A stretch of 64,000 nt of DNA from VXLM01 sp034421575 (lineage in GTDB: Bacteria > Chloroflexota > Dehalococcoidia > Lucifugimonadales > VXLM01): NCBI GenBank assembly GCA_034421575.1, contig DAOUKG010000057.1:1-64000 (forward strand), given 5' to 3'. The notes under the pieces are model-generated. The model was not told where the DNA came from. It was given only the letters and a program-made list of their open reading frames with translations, and searched no databases. The position numbers and the translations under genes were made by a program. Position 1 is the first letter of the stretch. Each line of letters opens with the position of its first letter. This document shows positions 19,592 through 28,449 of the stretch, piece after piece.

Positions 19592-21352
19592 TCAACTGCT
19601 TTCGAAAAGACGTTCCCGACCTTCAACACCCTTACCCATCGTCGATTCGATGGACTGAAGGAGTAATTCGGTGCGCACCTTGAAGAACTCCCAAAAGTCA
19701 TCGCTTCGAAGTTCCGTAACTGGAATGCGGTGAGTTCTCAGAATGTTATCCATCCGATCGGAGGTCATTTCTCCTATTTCCTCAAGTTTCGTTAAGTACT
19801 TGGATGGCTCATTGCCACCAATGATTCGGTTTGTTCTTGCATCAATCGCCGTCTTGTTGATGATGCTGTCGTAGAACCGGGATGCAATGTCGTTCTGACC
19901 CCTTTGGCACCATGATCGTGGGAATACATGATGAATGTCGATACTCTCTTCGTTGACCGTCTGTTCTTGGAGTGGCTGCCCCTTACGAAAATCTAAGCTA
20001 CCGTCGCGCATCAATAACGCGTGGATACCCTTGTATGCGGCACTATTACGTGTGCGCAGTGTAAGCAGTCGCTCCGCCTGGAAGTTTGCATCTCGCATTG
20101 TCCTCGGCTCGTCCCCACCATTGCGCACCCAGCTTGTGACGTCAGTGAGGTCCAACGCAAACCTGGTCTCGGTAGTGCCTCCATACATCTCTCCTAGTAC
20201 GCCGCACCAGAACCATTGGGCAATCTTCTGGCGAGCACCATCCGTGTCGCCGGCATCTCCGAGGTCGGTAAGAATGGCGGAGAGGGGTACTAATTGTGTT
20301 TGGTATGGTATATCCCTGCTTTGGAAAACCTTCTGTTCACGAAGGAATTGGGCAGCTCGCCGGAATCCGTGTTCAACCCTGGATGCCCACTCTTGATACT
20401 CATCCGTAGTCAGTCGGAGGATATCCCGGCGTCTGCAACTGACTGCTGCGCCTCTTGCCTTAGTTGCGAGCAGTGTGACCGCTTGTAGAAAGGACGTGCT
20501 CTCTAAATTCCTGAGAACGGCATGATTACTTAGGCGTTCCTTTCTTGCGTCCCAGTCCTCGCGGAGTTGAAAATCGTCTGCGGCGAAGGACGCAGTAAGC
20601 AACTCGAAAACCGTTAAGGTGACTCCACCTGTATTCACTTTTTCGAAAACTAGACAGACAGCCTCTTTGGGTGTCTCTTCGCCCAACTCAATGACTGGGA
20701 CGTGATATTGTTCGAAGCGTTTGATTACTTGGCTCTCAAAATCGTTGAACAGCTTAATCTTTGTTGGGGAATATCCCCAATACTCATTGTGTCCTTGCCT
20801 CCACTCGGCAGAAGTAAAAACTTTGTGTAGTGGAAACATGTCCTGCATATATTCTTGCTCTGGGGACGAGAGGTCAGTTATCTCTCCTTGAAATGTCTTT
20901 GCCACACGATCCTCGGGAACAGAAACAACGGCATCTTCGCGATCATCATTGCTTTCGACGCACCTTTTCATATCTAGGTAGTACCAGCGACTGGTTCTGT
21001 TTCCTCTAGTATCTCTCGTCGCGACTGGACTTCCAGAAATCAACGACTGGAACAGTGAGGTCAATCGCTGCTGGCCATCCAAGATAAGGGTTGCGGGATC
21101 CTTTTCAGCAACCGAAGGTTCAGCACCCTCAATGGGCCGGGTCTTGAAACGAACATCCTCGCCGCCTGCCTCTAGCGTCATGACCGCCCCAATAGGAAAC
21201 GACAGCGACACGCTTGCGATGAGATCCTTGATGTGGTGATCGTCCCAAACCCAGCCGCGCTGAAAGTCAGGAAGCTGCATCTTTCCCGCACCTGCATCCT
21301 TGAGCATCTCCTCCATTGAGCGTTTCGTACTGTCGAAACTGGCAACATTCAT
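19592..21352 (-). CDS. GmrSD-like DUF262 / HNH (DUF1524) protein
   Basis: This 586-residue protein combines an N-terminal DUF262 ParB/Srx-like NTPase domain (LPDFQRGWVWDDHHIKDLI; ILDGQQRLTSLF, DGQQR at 92-96) with a C-terminal HNH-type region (IHHVFPRSW at about 473-481; INKTAIDARTNRIIGG). This is the layout of GmrS-GmrD and related type IV restriction enzymes, which use NTP to cut modified phage DNA. The gene is clearly lower in GC than its neighbours and stands alone on the minus strand between a dehydratase gene and queC, suggesting acquisition. No methylase is adjacent, consistent with a modification-dependent system. Confidence 0.87.
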   Translation of the reverse strand: MNVASFDSTKRSMEEMLKDAGAGKMQLPDFQRGWVWDDHHIKDLIASVSLSFPIGAVMTLEAGGEDVRFKTRPIEGAEPSVAEKDPATLILDGQQRLTSLFQSLISGSPVATRDTRGNRTSRWYYLDMKRCVESNDDREDAVVSVPEDRVAKTFQGEITDLSSPEQEYMQDMFPLHKVFTSAEWRQGHNEYWGYSPTKIKLFNDFESQVIKRFEQYHVPVIELGEETPKEAVCLVFEKVNTGGVTLTVFELLTASFAADDFQLREDWDARKERLSNHAVLRNLESTSFLQAVTLLATKARGAAVSCRRRDILRLTTDEYQEWASRVEHGFRRAAQFLREQKVFQSRDIPYQTQLVPLSAILTDLGDAGDTDGARQKIAQWFWCGVLGEMYGGTTETRFALDLTDVTSWVRNGGDEPRTMRDANFQAERLLTLRTRNSAAYKGIHALLMRDGSLDFRKGQPLQEQTVNEESIDIHHVFPRSWCQRGQNDIASRFYDSIINKTAIDARTNRIIGGNEPSKYLTKLEEIGEMTSDRMDNILRTHRIPVTELRSDDFWEFFKVRTELLLQSIESTMGKGVEGRERLFESS

Positions 21353-21406
21353 ATGGTACTTCCCTTGTTACTTCTATTCCGGCAATATCATACTACCAAT
21401 GTCAAA

Positions 21407-22063
21407 CTAATCCCTGCGCGCCGCATACTCCGTCGCATCCTCCACGGCGGCGGCGGTGAAGGCGTCGATGCGTTCTTCGCATTTCTGGCAGAGGCTGCAG
21501 TGGAGGCCGTCAACGGGGGTCATGCAGGTCAGGGAGAGCTCGATGGGCAGGTGTTGGTTCTGGCGGATGAGGTCGACCTTGGTGCGGCCGCGATAGGGCG
21601 CGAGGACCTCTATGTCGTGGTCGAGGCCGCGGCTGAGGGCGGCGCCGAACGCGTCGAAGAACTCCGGCGTTGCGTCGGGGAAGGGGTTGCCGCCGAGGGA
21701 CCCGATGGCGACCGCGCCCACACCCTGCGTGCTGCACCACACGGCGGCAAGGCCGATCAGGACGATGTTTCGCCCGGGCATGAAGACGGCATCGTCTGCG
21801 TCGCCGGGTTTGGGGACGTCTACGCCGGTCAACGACCAGTGGTCGCCGTAGATTGGGCGCATCGGGGCGGACAACTCGACCAGCGGTCGGACGTTTGGGC
21901 TGCCGAGCGCGGCGATGAACCGCTGGATGGCGCGACATTCCTCGTCCTCCCACACCAGCCCTGCGCGCACGTAGACGGGCCACACCTCGGCGTCGCGGGC
22001 CATGTCGGCGAGAAGGACGCAGCTGTCGAGTCCTCCGCTGGTCAGGACGGCGACTTTGTTCAA
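21407..22063 (-). CDS. queC: 7-cyano-7-deazaguanine synthase
   Basis: QueC turns 7-carboxy-7-deazaguanine into preQ0 with ATP and ammonia, a step to queuosine tRNA modification or deazapurine DNA. The 218-residue protein has the PP-loop SGGLDS after MNKVAVLT and a zinc site of four cysteines in LTCMTPVDGLHCSLCQKC. TTG 22063 is taken as the start because the family begins there and GAGGGGGG lies upstream. The frame is open 32 codons further, but that part is the palindromic repeat. No queD, queE or folE lies nearby. Confidence 0.92.
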   Translation of the reverse strand: MNKVAVLTSGGLDSCVLLADMARDAEVWPVYVRAGLVWEDEECRAIQRFIAALGSPNVRPLVELSAPMRPIYGDHWSLTGVDVPKPGDADDAVFMPGRNIVLIGLAAVWCSTQGVGAVAIGSLGGNPFPDATPEFFDAFGAALSRGLDHDIEVLAPYRGRTKVDLIRQNQHLPIELSLTCMTPVDGLHCSLCQKCEERIDAFTAAAVEDATEYAARRD

Positions 22064-22519
22064 GGGCGGCCCCCCTCTCTGTATCTCTCCCCCGGCGGGG
22101 GAGAGATTGATGGTTGTGTATCCCTCGGCGGGCTGACAGGGGTAGGCATTTACCCTCACCCCAGCCCCCGTATCGAGTACGGGGCAAGCTCTCTCCCGCG
22201 AACGGGAGAGGGGGTATGTATTTGACTATCAGCCACTCTCCATTGACCAGAAAGCTCCCTAGCTCCGTCATTCTGGGCGGAGCGGGGTCGAAGAATCTAC
22301 AGTGTCTGTCCTAGCGTAAAGCTGACATCGGGAGTTCTTACGCTGCTTTCGCTCTTGGTCATGGTAGATGCACTGCACCGGCTGTTCGGTCTTGTGGTTA
22401 TGGATTTTAGATTCCTCGCTGCGCTCGGAATGACAGGGAGACGGAACCGGATCATAGCTGCAAATCCGTTTTTCCTACCCCCATCAACCCCCGGCGGAGG
22501 AGAGATTTTTTGACGCGCA
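22064..22519. repeat. intergenic repeat block upstream of queC
   Basis: No gene is seen. The order is: palindromic element ccccctctctgtatctctcc plus cccggcgggggagagatt (22071-22107), ctgacaggggtaggcattta (22132), the ccctctcccg palindrome (22190-22213), then copy 2 of the 783-905 repeat (22387-22506). The first element directly abuts queC and supplies its Shine-Dalgarno-like purine run on the minus strand. Confidence 0.8.
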
Positions 22520-23542
22520 CTACCCCAACGTGAAGACGAGGAAGCTCGCGATGGCGTAGACGGCGATCAGCACCCCCGATTCGATGGTCACGACGCCGGG
22601 CCGGGACTCTCTGGGCCTGGTTACCACCGCAAGGGTGATTACCGCGGTCATCACGACGGCGATGGCTGCCGTGAGGGCGTGTACGGGCGATACGGCGGTC
22701 CAGATAGGCCCCCCGGTGTGGGCAACGTCGTCGAGAAAGAGGACGAACCCCATGTTGAAGAGGTTGCTGCCGAGCAGGTTGGTTATGGCGAGCTCGGGTG
22801 CGCCGATGCGGAGGGCCGCGAAGGAGGTGGCAAGCTCCGGCAGGGACGTCGCCGCAGCGAGGAACTGGGTGCCCATGAAGCTGGCGTCCCAGCCCATCTC
22901 GATTGCGAGGTCGTCGCTCACGAAGGAGAGCCAGACGGCGGAGACGACGACGATGAGGGCAGATACGACGTATATCACGAGGTGGCGCGGGAGGTGTTCA
23001 GACGCGTATTTGTCGGAGTCGTCCGAATCGGGCGCCTTGTCGGTTGCCTCGTCGCTCTTCTCGAACAGGTAGATGAAGTACATCGCGATGGCGAACCCGA
23101 CGACGAGCACGATCGACAGCGGGCTTATGGGCCAATCACCCAGTACGGTCGACATATCGTGCAGGAGCACTGCGGCCCCGCCGAGCGAGATGACGATGAT
23201 GCCCAGCGTTCCGATGACGACGGACGACATCCCGACGTGGTTCAGGAGAAAGCGCCTCCACCAGAAGATGTCCATGAGGCCGATTATCAGGAGGTTGAAC
23301 AGGTTGCTCCCGAAGGCCCCGCCGACGGCCAGGTCGGGCTCGCCGACGACGGAGACGGCGCTGATACCTGTTCCGAGCTCCGGCAGGGACGTTGCGGTCG
23401 CGAGGAGCACGACGCCGACGAACGAGCGGCCAAGCCCCGTCTTGATGGCGATGACGTCCGCCGACTTGGCGAGGAACAATGACGCGCCGAGAATCACGGC
23501 GGCCGCTATTCCGAGTTGGATCCAGAGAATGGCTATGGTCAT
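22520..23542 (-). CDS. calcium/sodium antiporter (CaxA/YrbG type)
   Basis: The 340-residue membrane protein has about ten hydrophobic helices and two inverted Na_Ca_ex repeats. The alpha motifs are ATATSLPELGTGISA with GGAFGSNLFN in the first half, and AAATSLPELATSFAA with NLLGSNLFN in the second. These SLPEL and GSN(L)FN segments bind Ca2+ and Na+. A charged loop (about residues 170-200, rich in Asp and Lys) joins the halves. ATG 23542 has GGAGGA upstream; the frame is open to 23590. The gene is isolated by repeat blocks. Confidence 0.93.
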   Translation of the reverse strand: MTIAILWIQLGIAAAVILGASLFLAKSADVIAIKTGLGRSFVGVVLLATATSLPELGTGISAVSVVGEPDLAVGGAFGSNLFNLLIIGLMDIFWWRRFLLNHVGMSSVVIGTLGIIVISLGGAAVLLHDMSTVLGDWPISPLSIVLVVGFAIAMYFIYLFEKSDEATDKAPDSDDSDKYASEHLPRHLVIYVVSALIVVVSAVWLSFVSDDLAIEMGWDASFMGTQFLAAATSLPELATSFAALRIGAPELAITNLLGSNLFNMGFVLFLDDVAHTGGPIWTAVSPVHALTAAIAVVMTAVITLAVVTRPRESRPGVVTIESGVLIAVYAIASFLVFTLG

Positions 23543-24082
23543 AACGGACTCCTCCAGCGGACTGATACGCCGTCGCCGTTGGGGAATCATACACCATCTT
23601 CCGAGGTACGTCGGTCTGCTACAATTTCGGGGTAGGGTCGCTCCAAGGTCTGTTCGTGGTGAGGCTGTCGAGACACGAAGGAGGCCTTTGACAAGCTACT
23701 AATATCAATTGGGGTGTGATGAAGCAGTATTGTTGCTAGCGTAGCCGATGGATTCCCGCTTTCGCGGGAATGACGGATTCATGGTGTATTCAAAACGGAT
23801 TGGTATATGTAACTGCTCAGGACGAGGGGGATTCACCACAGAGGGCACAGAGATCACAGAGTGAGGAGAAAGGGCGGACTGGGAGGCAGTTGCTTCCACT
23901 TGTACGGCCCCATGCACGGGGCGTAACGCTGCTTTCAAGTAAATGCCGGAACCCCCTCTCTGTATCTCTCCCCCGGCGGGGGAGAGATTGAGGGTACCTG
24001 CCCAGTAGTTGCTGACACCCCTGAACGGTATGGATGACAACGTTCGTCAACGGAAAGGTCCCGAATCGCCGGAGGTCCAAAC
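23543..24082. repeat. 540-bp intergenic repeat block
   Basis: No gene is supported. It holds a tataccaatt-family element (about 23700-23809: atatcaattggggtgtgatg, cccgctttcgcgggaatgac, right end attggtata), the caccacagagggcacagaga segment (23835-23860), a ccccatgcacggggcgtaac variant (23906) and the palindromic element cccctctctgtatctctccc plus ccggcgggggagagattg (23952-23989). The order from the cacagag segment onward matches 7077-7257. Confidence 0.8.
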
Positions 24083-24844
24083 GTGAGTGCAGATGCTCCA
24101 AACTGGTATACGGAGTTCTTCAATGAGGACTACCTGAAGATATACAGCGGACGGCTGTCGCGGGACGCGACGGAGCGTGAGACGGCGTTCGTCGTGCGGG
24201 CGCTGGGACTGCAGAAGGGCGACAGGGTGCTGGATCTGGCGTGCGGGCATGGTCGCCATGCCATCGCGCTGGCCCAACGCGGGATGGTCGTGACGGGGCA
24301 AGACCTGAGCGAGAGCTACCTGAGAATCGCGCAAGAGGATGCCGTGCGCGAGGGAGTCGAGATTGAGACCGTCCACGGGGACATGCGGGACATTCCGTTT
24401 ACCGGCGAGTTCGACGCGGTTATCAACATGTTCACAGCGTTCGGGTACTTCGATTCGGAGGACGAGGACGTGCGGGTCCTGCAAGCCGCCCGCAACTCTC
24501 TCAAGGGGGGCGGGCAGCTTCTCCTGGATACGATCAACCGCGAGTGGGTGCTGGCGAACTACGTCCAGAACGACTGGCACACGGACGACGACGGCAACAC
24601 GTTCCTCGAGCACAGGGAGTTCGATCTGGTCACCGGGAGGAACCACGTCACGTTCAGCATCGTCACGGCGGAGGGGACTCGTCGCGAGTCGCCCGGGCAC
24701 GATGTCCGGTTGTACACGCTGACGGAACTGGTCCGGCTGATCGACGCGGCGGGGCTACGGGTGTCAGCCGCGTACGGGGACTATGACGGCTCGCCGTACT
24801 CCATCGACACGCCCCGGATGATCGTGGTGGCAACGAAGGACTAA
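24083..24844 (+). CDS. class I SAM-dependent methyltransferase
   Basis: This 253-residue protein has a Rossmann methyltransferase core: motif I VLDLACGHGRHAIALA, acidic residue after strand 2 (VTGQDLSESYL), HGDMRDIPF and FDAVINMFTAFGYF. The segment after YLK.Y and the LYTLTELVRLIDAAGL tail match a subfamily of small-molecule methyltransferases. The substrate is unknown. The start is GTG at 24083, after gccggaggtcc. It is a single-gene unit with repeats on both sides. Confidence 0.9.
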   Translation: MSADAPNWYTEFFNEDYLKIYSGRLSRDATERETAFVVRALGLQKGDRVLDLACGHGRHAIALAQRGMVVTGQDLSESYLRIAQEDAVREGVEIETVHGDMRDIPFTGEFDAVINMFTAFGYFDSEDEDVRVLQAARNSLKGGGQLLLDTINREWVLANYVQNDWHTDDDGNTFLEHREFDLVTGRNHVTFSIVTAEGTRRESPGHDVRLYTLTELVRLIDAAGLRVSAAYGDYDGSPYSIDTPRMIVVATKD

Positions 24845-24882
24845 GAAGCAAGTCTCAAGACTTGCTTCGAAGAGTCGATGCA

Positions 24883-24922
24883 TCGTTCATGGTTCGACAA
24901 GCTCACCACGAACGGTTTCGAC
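24883..24922. repeat. gttcgacaagctcaccacga element
   Basis: The sequence tcatggttcgacaagctcac followed by cacgaacggtttcgac forms an imperfect stem. Related copies are at 18197, 40374-40435 (two in opposite orientation), 56968 and 60118-60172. It lies between the convergent methyltransferase and lysA genes and may serve as a transcription end. Confidence 0.7.
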
Positions 24923-24956
24923 TGATTCAAGGGACACCTTCTGGGAATAGCTCCCG

Positions 24957-26270
24957 CTACACGACGTCCTGCAGCATCATGTCGGCGAAGGTCTCGCGAC
25001 GGCGGATGAGCTTCGCCTCGCCGTCGTTGACCATGACCATTGGCGGACGGGGGTTCAGGTTGTAGACGCTCGCCATCGAGGGCGAGTAGGCTCCCGAAGC
25101 CGGTATGGCGATGATGTCGCCCGACTCAATGTGGGGCAGGTTGATGTCTTTGACAAGCACGTCGCCGGACTCACAGTACTTCCCGGCAAGCGTGACGACC
25201 TCGGAGGGGGCTTCGTCCATGCGGTTGGCGACGACCGCCTCGTAGGCAGCGTCGTAGAGGGCGGGGCGGATGTTGTCGCCCATCCCGCCGTCGAGGGAGA
25301 CGTATTTTCGCACCGTCGGGATGTCCTTGATCGCTCCGACGGTGTAGAGGGCTACGCCGGCGCGGCCGACGATGGAGCGGCCCGGTTCGATGACCAGCGT
25401 CGGCTCGCCGAAGCCGAGGTCGGCGCAACGGGCCTTCATCGCGGTCGTAATCGCCGTCGCATAGGCGTCCACGGAAGGGGGAAGCCTGTCGCGGAGGTAT
25501 CCGATGGCGAACCCGCCGCCGGGACTGAACTCTTCCAGAACGAGACCCTCATCCCTGAAGGGGGCGAGGTAGGTCAGGATCGCGTCAACGGCGATAGAGT
25601 ACGGCTCCAACTCGAAGATGGGGGAGCCGAGGTGGAAGTGGATGCCGATGAGATTCAGGTTGGTGGCCGCGAGTGTTTGCCGGATGGCCGTGGCGGCGTC
25701 GCCGGTCTCGATGGAGAACCCGAACTTGCTGTCGAGGATGCCGGTCGTCGTCATCACGTGGGTGTGCGGGTCGACGCTGGGCGACAGGCGAAGGAGGACG
25801 TCCTGGTTGACGCCCCGGGCACGGGCCTTAGCGTTGAGGAGCTCCAACTCGTGGAAGCTGTCGATTACGAAGCGACCGACACCTTTTTCGAGGGAGTATT
25901 CCAGCTCCTCCGAGGTCTTGTTGTTGCCGTGGAAGTAGAGGTTCGCCGGGTCGGCGCCTCCGGCCTTTGCCACCGCGACCTCGCCGGAGGAGACAACGTC
26001 CATGCCGAGGTCCTCGTCGGTGACGAGTTGGACGATGGCCGGGTTCACGAACGCCTTCGACGCGTACAGCACCTTGCTCTTGGGATACCGGCTTGCGAAT
26101 GCGCCGACGAACTCGCGGCACATCGTTCGCATCGTGACCTCGTCGAATACGTAGAGGGGCGATCCATACTCTGCAAGCAGGTCGAGTGCGTCGATGCCGC
26201 CTATGGTGAGGTGTGAACTGTCGCTTATGTTGGCCGTCATGGGGAACACGGCGCTGTTTTCAAAACTCAC
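24957..26270 (-). CDS. lysA: diaminopimelate decarboxylase
   Basis: LysA makes L-lysine from meso-diaminopimelate with PLP. The 437-residue protein is a fold-type III enzyme: PLP lysine in VLYASKAF, IHFHLGSPIFE, GGGFAIGY, the EPGRSIVG phosphate loop, GGMGDNIRP and the CESGD active-site motif. GTG 26270 is preferred (GGAG six bases upstream), giving an N-terminus VFPMTANIS...HLTIGG like those I recall from Dehalococcoidia; ATG 26240 is possible. No other lysine gene is nearby. It is divergent from obg. Confidence 0.93.
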   Translation of the reverse strand: MSFENSAVFPMTANISDSSHLTIGGIDALDLLAEYGSPLYVFDEVTMRTMCREFVGAFASRYPKSKVLYASKAFVNPAIVQLVTDEDLGMDVVSSGEVAVAKAGGADPANLYFHGNNKTSEELEYSLEKGVGRFVIDSFHELELLNAKARARGVNQDVLLRLSPSVDPHTHVMTTTGILDSKFGFSIETGDAATAIRQTLAATNLNLIGIHFHLGSPIFELEPYSIAVDAILTYLAPFRDEGLVLEEFSPGGGFAIGYLRDRLPPSVDAYATAITTAMKARCADLGFGEPTLVIEPGRSIVGRAGVALYTVGAIKDIPTVRKYVSLDGGMGDNIRPALYDAAYEAVVANRMDEAPSEVVTLAGKYCESGDVLVKDINLPHIESGDIIAIPASGAYSPSMASVYNLNPRPPMVMVNDGEAKLIRRRETFADMMLQDVV

Positions 26271-26512
26271 TATGCGCTCCAATCGGTGAGGGAAAACCCT
26301 GTTGACAGTCGGGGTTCCCGTGGTGAATTGCTGTGGAAAGTATACCAGTTCAGGCAGTTTGGCTTAGGACCTTCAATGTTACCCATATGACGCTCACAGG
26401 AGACACCCGACCTGTCAGCATCCAATCAACAGTTGGAACTGATCCGTCAGGACGGCCAATATGAGGCTAACGGGTTGTTCTGCACACCATCCACCCTGTT
26501 ATGAAGGTCTAT

Positions 26513-26521
26513 TGTTATACT
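26513..26521 (+). promoter_or_regulatory. extended -10 promoter for obg, near-leaderless
   Basis: The sequence TGTTATACT is a TGn-TATACT extended -10 box. The obg ATG lies 11 bases after it, so the mRNA leader would be only about 5 bases. No Shine-Dalgarno is present in cttagatactc, which fits a leaderless or near-leaderless message. No good -35 is seen. Confidence 0.55.
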
Positions 26522-26532
26522 CTTAGATACTC

Positions 26533-27834
26533 ATGATTGATTCTGTGTATATAAGAACTATCAGCGGGTCCGGGGGAAATGGGGCCGTCAGCGGACGGCG
26601 AGAGAAGTTTGTGCCTCATGGCGGTCCTGATGGAGGAGACGGCGGTGATGGAGGGAGCGTATTTGCCCGCTGTGACAGGAATGTAAGCACGCTCCTGAGT
26701 TTTCGGCATAACCGTGTCTTCAGGGCGAGAAACGGCGGCGGGGGCGCCGGTGGGAAGAAGCATGGCAGGAAGGGTGAGAGTATCGAGTTTGCCGTGCCCC
26801 AAGGGACGGAGATATGGGACGAGATGACGGGTGAGCGAATTGTCGACTTGACCAACCATGGTGAGCGTGTAGAGGTGGCTCATGGAGGACGTGGGGGTCG
26901 AGGAAATGCCAGGTTCACCTCATCCACCAACCAGTTCCCGCTACTGGCCGAAGAAGGTGATCCCGGCCAGGAGATCAGGCTCCGACTGGAACTGAAGCTC
27001 CTGGCAGATGTTGGGATAGTCGGTGCTCCGAATGCGGGAAAGTCGAGTCTGCTGGCGGCGGTAAGCGCCGCGAGGCCGAAGGTGGCAGACTACCCGTTCA
27101 CGACGCTCGAACCGGTGCTCGGTGTGGTCGAGTACGGCAGGGACGGCTTTGTGATGGTCGACATTCCCGGCCTGATAGAGGGCGCTCACGCAGGCGCCGG
27201 GCTTGGCGACGAGTTCCTTCGACACGTGGAGCGGACGAGGGTGCTCGTACACGTCATCGACGGGGACTCGCCCGATCCGGTTGAGGAATACCGACGGATA
27301 CGCAATGAGATCGTCCTATTCAACGCGGCGCTCATGGACAGGCCGGAAGTCATCGCTTTCAACAAGCAGGACATTCCGGGCGTCGATGACGCGTTCGAAC
27401 TGTGCCGCGATGATCTCATGGACACAGCGGTCTCCATCCGGAGCATCTCCGCCGTTGGGAGAATAGGGCTTGAGGAACTCCTCCATGACGTGGCGGAGGC
27501 CCTGAACATTGCGGCTGAACGTGAGGAGGCCGGAGAACCGGGCGGGCCTCGAACGTCCGTGGCAGTCGCCGATGGGAAGTCCGACGTTCCGGTGCTCAGG
27601 CCCGATCCCGTGGACCAACGGGAGAAGGTACGGCGCGTGGGGCCTGGGGAATACGAGGTAGTCCTTCGTTCGGCCACGCGGTTTGCGGGCACCGTCAACA
27701 TGAACAATTGGGCGGCACGGGTCCAGTTCTACGAGCAACTACAGCGGCTGGGCGTCATTGCGGAGTTGGAGCGGGCGGGAATCCGTACCGGCGACACGTA
27801 CGTCGTCGGCGAGCACGAGTTGGAGTGGGAGTGA
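26533..27834 (+). CDS. obg: GTPase Obg/CgtA
   Basis: Obg is an essential GTPase that monitors 50S ribosome assembly and the stringent response. The 433-residue protein has the glycine-rich Obg fold (GGPDGGDGGDGGSV, NGGGGAGGKKHGRKGE), the G domain (GAPNAGKSSLL, DYPFTTLEP, DIPGLIEGAHAGAGLG, NKQD, SA) and a C-terminal OCT domain from about residue 350 (VRRVGPGEYEVV...NMNN). It opens the obg-nadD-pyrE run. Its stop is directly followed by the nadD GTG, implying coupled translation. Confidence 0.97.
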   Translation: MIDSVYIRTISGSGGNGAVSGRREKFVPHGGPDGGDGGDGGSVFARCDRNVSTLLSFRHNRVFRARNGGGGAGGKKHGRKGESIEFAVPQGTEIWDEMTGERIVDLTNHGERVEVAHGGRGGRGNARFTSSTNQFPLLAEEGDPGQEIRLRLELKLLADVGIVGAPNAGKSSLLAAVSAARPKVADYPFTTLEPVLGVVEYGRDGFVMVDIPGLIEGAHAGAGLGDEFLRHVERTRVLVHVIDGDSPDPVEEYRRIRNEIVLFNAALMDRPEVIAFNKQDIPGVDDAFELCRDDLMDTAVSIRSISAVGRIGLEELLHDVAEALNIAAEREEAGEPGGPRTSVAVADGKSDVPVLRPDPVDQREKVRRVGPGEYEVVLRSATRFAGTVNMNNWAARVQFYEQLQRLGVIAELERAGIRTGDTYVVGEHELEWE

Positions 27835-28449
27835 GTGAAGCTCGGCATCTTCGGAGGAACGTTCGACCCGATACACAATGGCCACCTCGTGATCGCGGAG
27901 CACGTCCGCGTGACGATGGGGCTTGAACGAGTGCTGTTCATACCTGCAGGACAACCCTGGTTCAAGGCGAATCTGCCGGTGACCGAGGCGCGACACCGGC
28001 TTGAAATGGTGAAGCTTGCCGTCGCGCCAAATCCCGGGTTCGAAGAATCGGACATCGAGGTGCGGCGAGAGGGCCTGACGTACACCATTGATACGCTCAC
28101 GGAGCTCCGTGGAACGATGGGCGAGGCGGTTGAGTTCTTCGTCATACTGGGCATCGACGCTCTGAACGAGCTTCACCGCTGGCGCGCTCCCAGAGAGGTG
28201 CTGGACATGGCGACTATCGTCGGGGTCGCGAGGCCGGAGGCCGACGTGGTTGACCGTGAGGCATTGGAATCGATTCGAAGCGGGGCGTCGAAAGAGATAG
28301 TATTGGTCGATGGGCCGCGTGTGGATATCAGCGCCGTCTCGGTGCGGCAGCGCATGGTAGACGGGCTGCAGGTGGACGGCCTCATTCCACAAGTTGTCCA
28401 CAGCTATATTGAACGGCACGGTCTCTATGGCCGAAAGGAGCGAGCATGA
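27835..28449 (+). CDS. nadD: nicotinate-nucleotide adenylyltransferase
   Basis: NadD adenylates nicotinate mononucleotide in NAD synthesis. The 204-residue protein begins KLGIFGGTFDPIHNGHL, with the nucleotidyltransferase GGTFDPxHxGH motif, and ends with the ISAVSVRQRM version of the ISSTxIR motif. PAGQPWFK and the FFVILGIDAL segment are also typical. The start is GTG, immediately after the obg TGA. The obg-nadD order is common in bacteria. It overlaps pyrE by four bases (ATGA). Confidence 0.96.
   Translation: MKLGIFGGTFDPIHNGHLVIAEHVRVTMGLERVLFIPAGQPWFKANLPVTEARHRLEMVKLAVAPNPGFEESDIEVRREGLTYTIDTLTELRGTMGEAVEFFVILGIDALNELHRWRAPREVLDMATIVGVARPEADVVDREALESIRSGASKEIVLVDGPRVDISAVSVRQRMVDGLQVDGLIPQVVHSYIERHGLYGRKERA

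Noticed and set aside
18636..19658. 340-codon open frame antisense to the enolase-superfamily gene
   Set aside because: All metal ligands are on the minus-strand product. The plus frame has no motifs.
23705..24040. Minus-strand frame containing LSPAGGEIQRGG before the methyltransferase
   Set aside because: It is entirely repeat sequence, with no ribosome site or homologue. The peptide only shows that the repeat is open in that frame.
24883..24922. Possible tRNA-like fold in the ggttcgacaagctc element
   Set aside because: ggttcga resembles a T-loop, but there is no acceptor stem, anticodon arm or CCA. Similar elements occur at four other intergenic sites.
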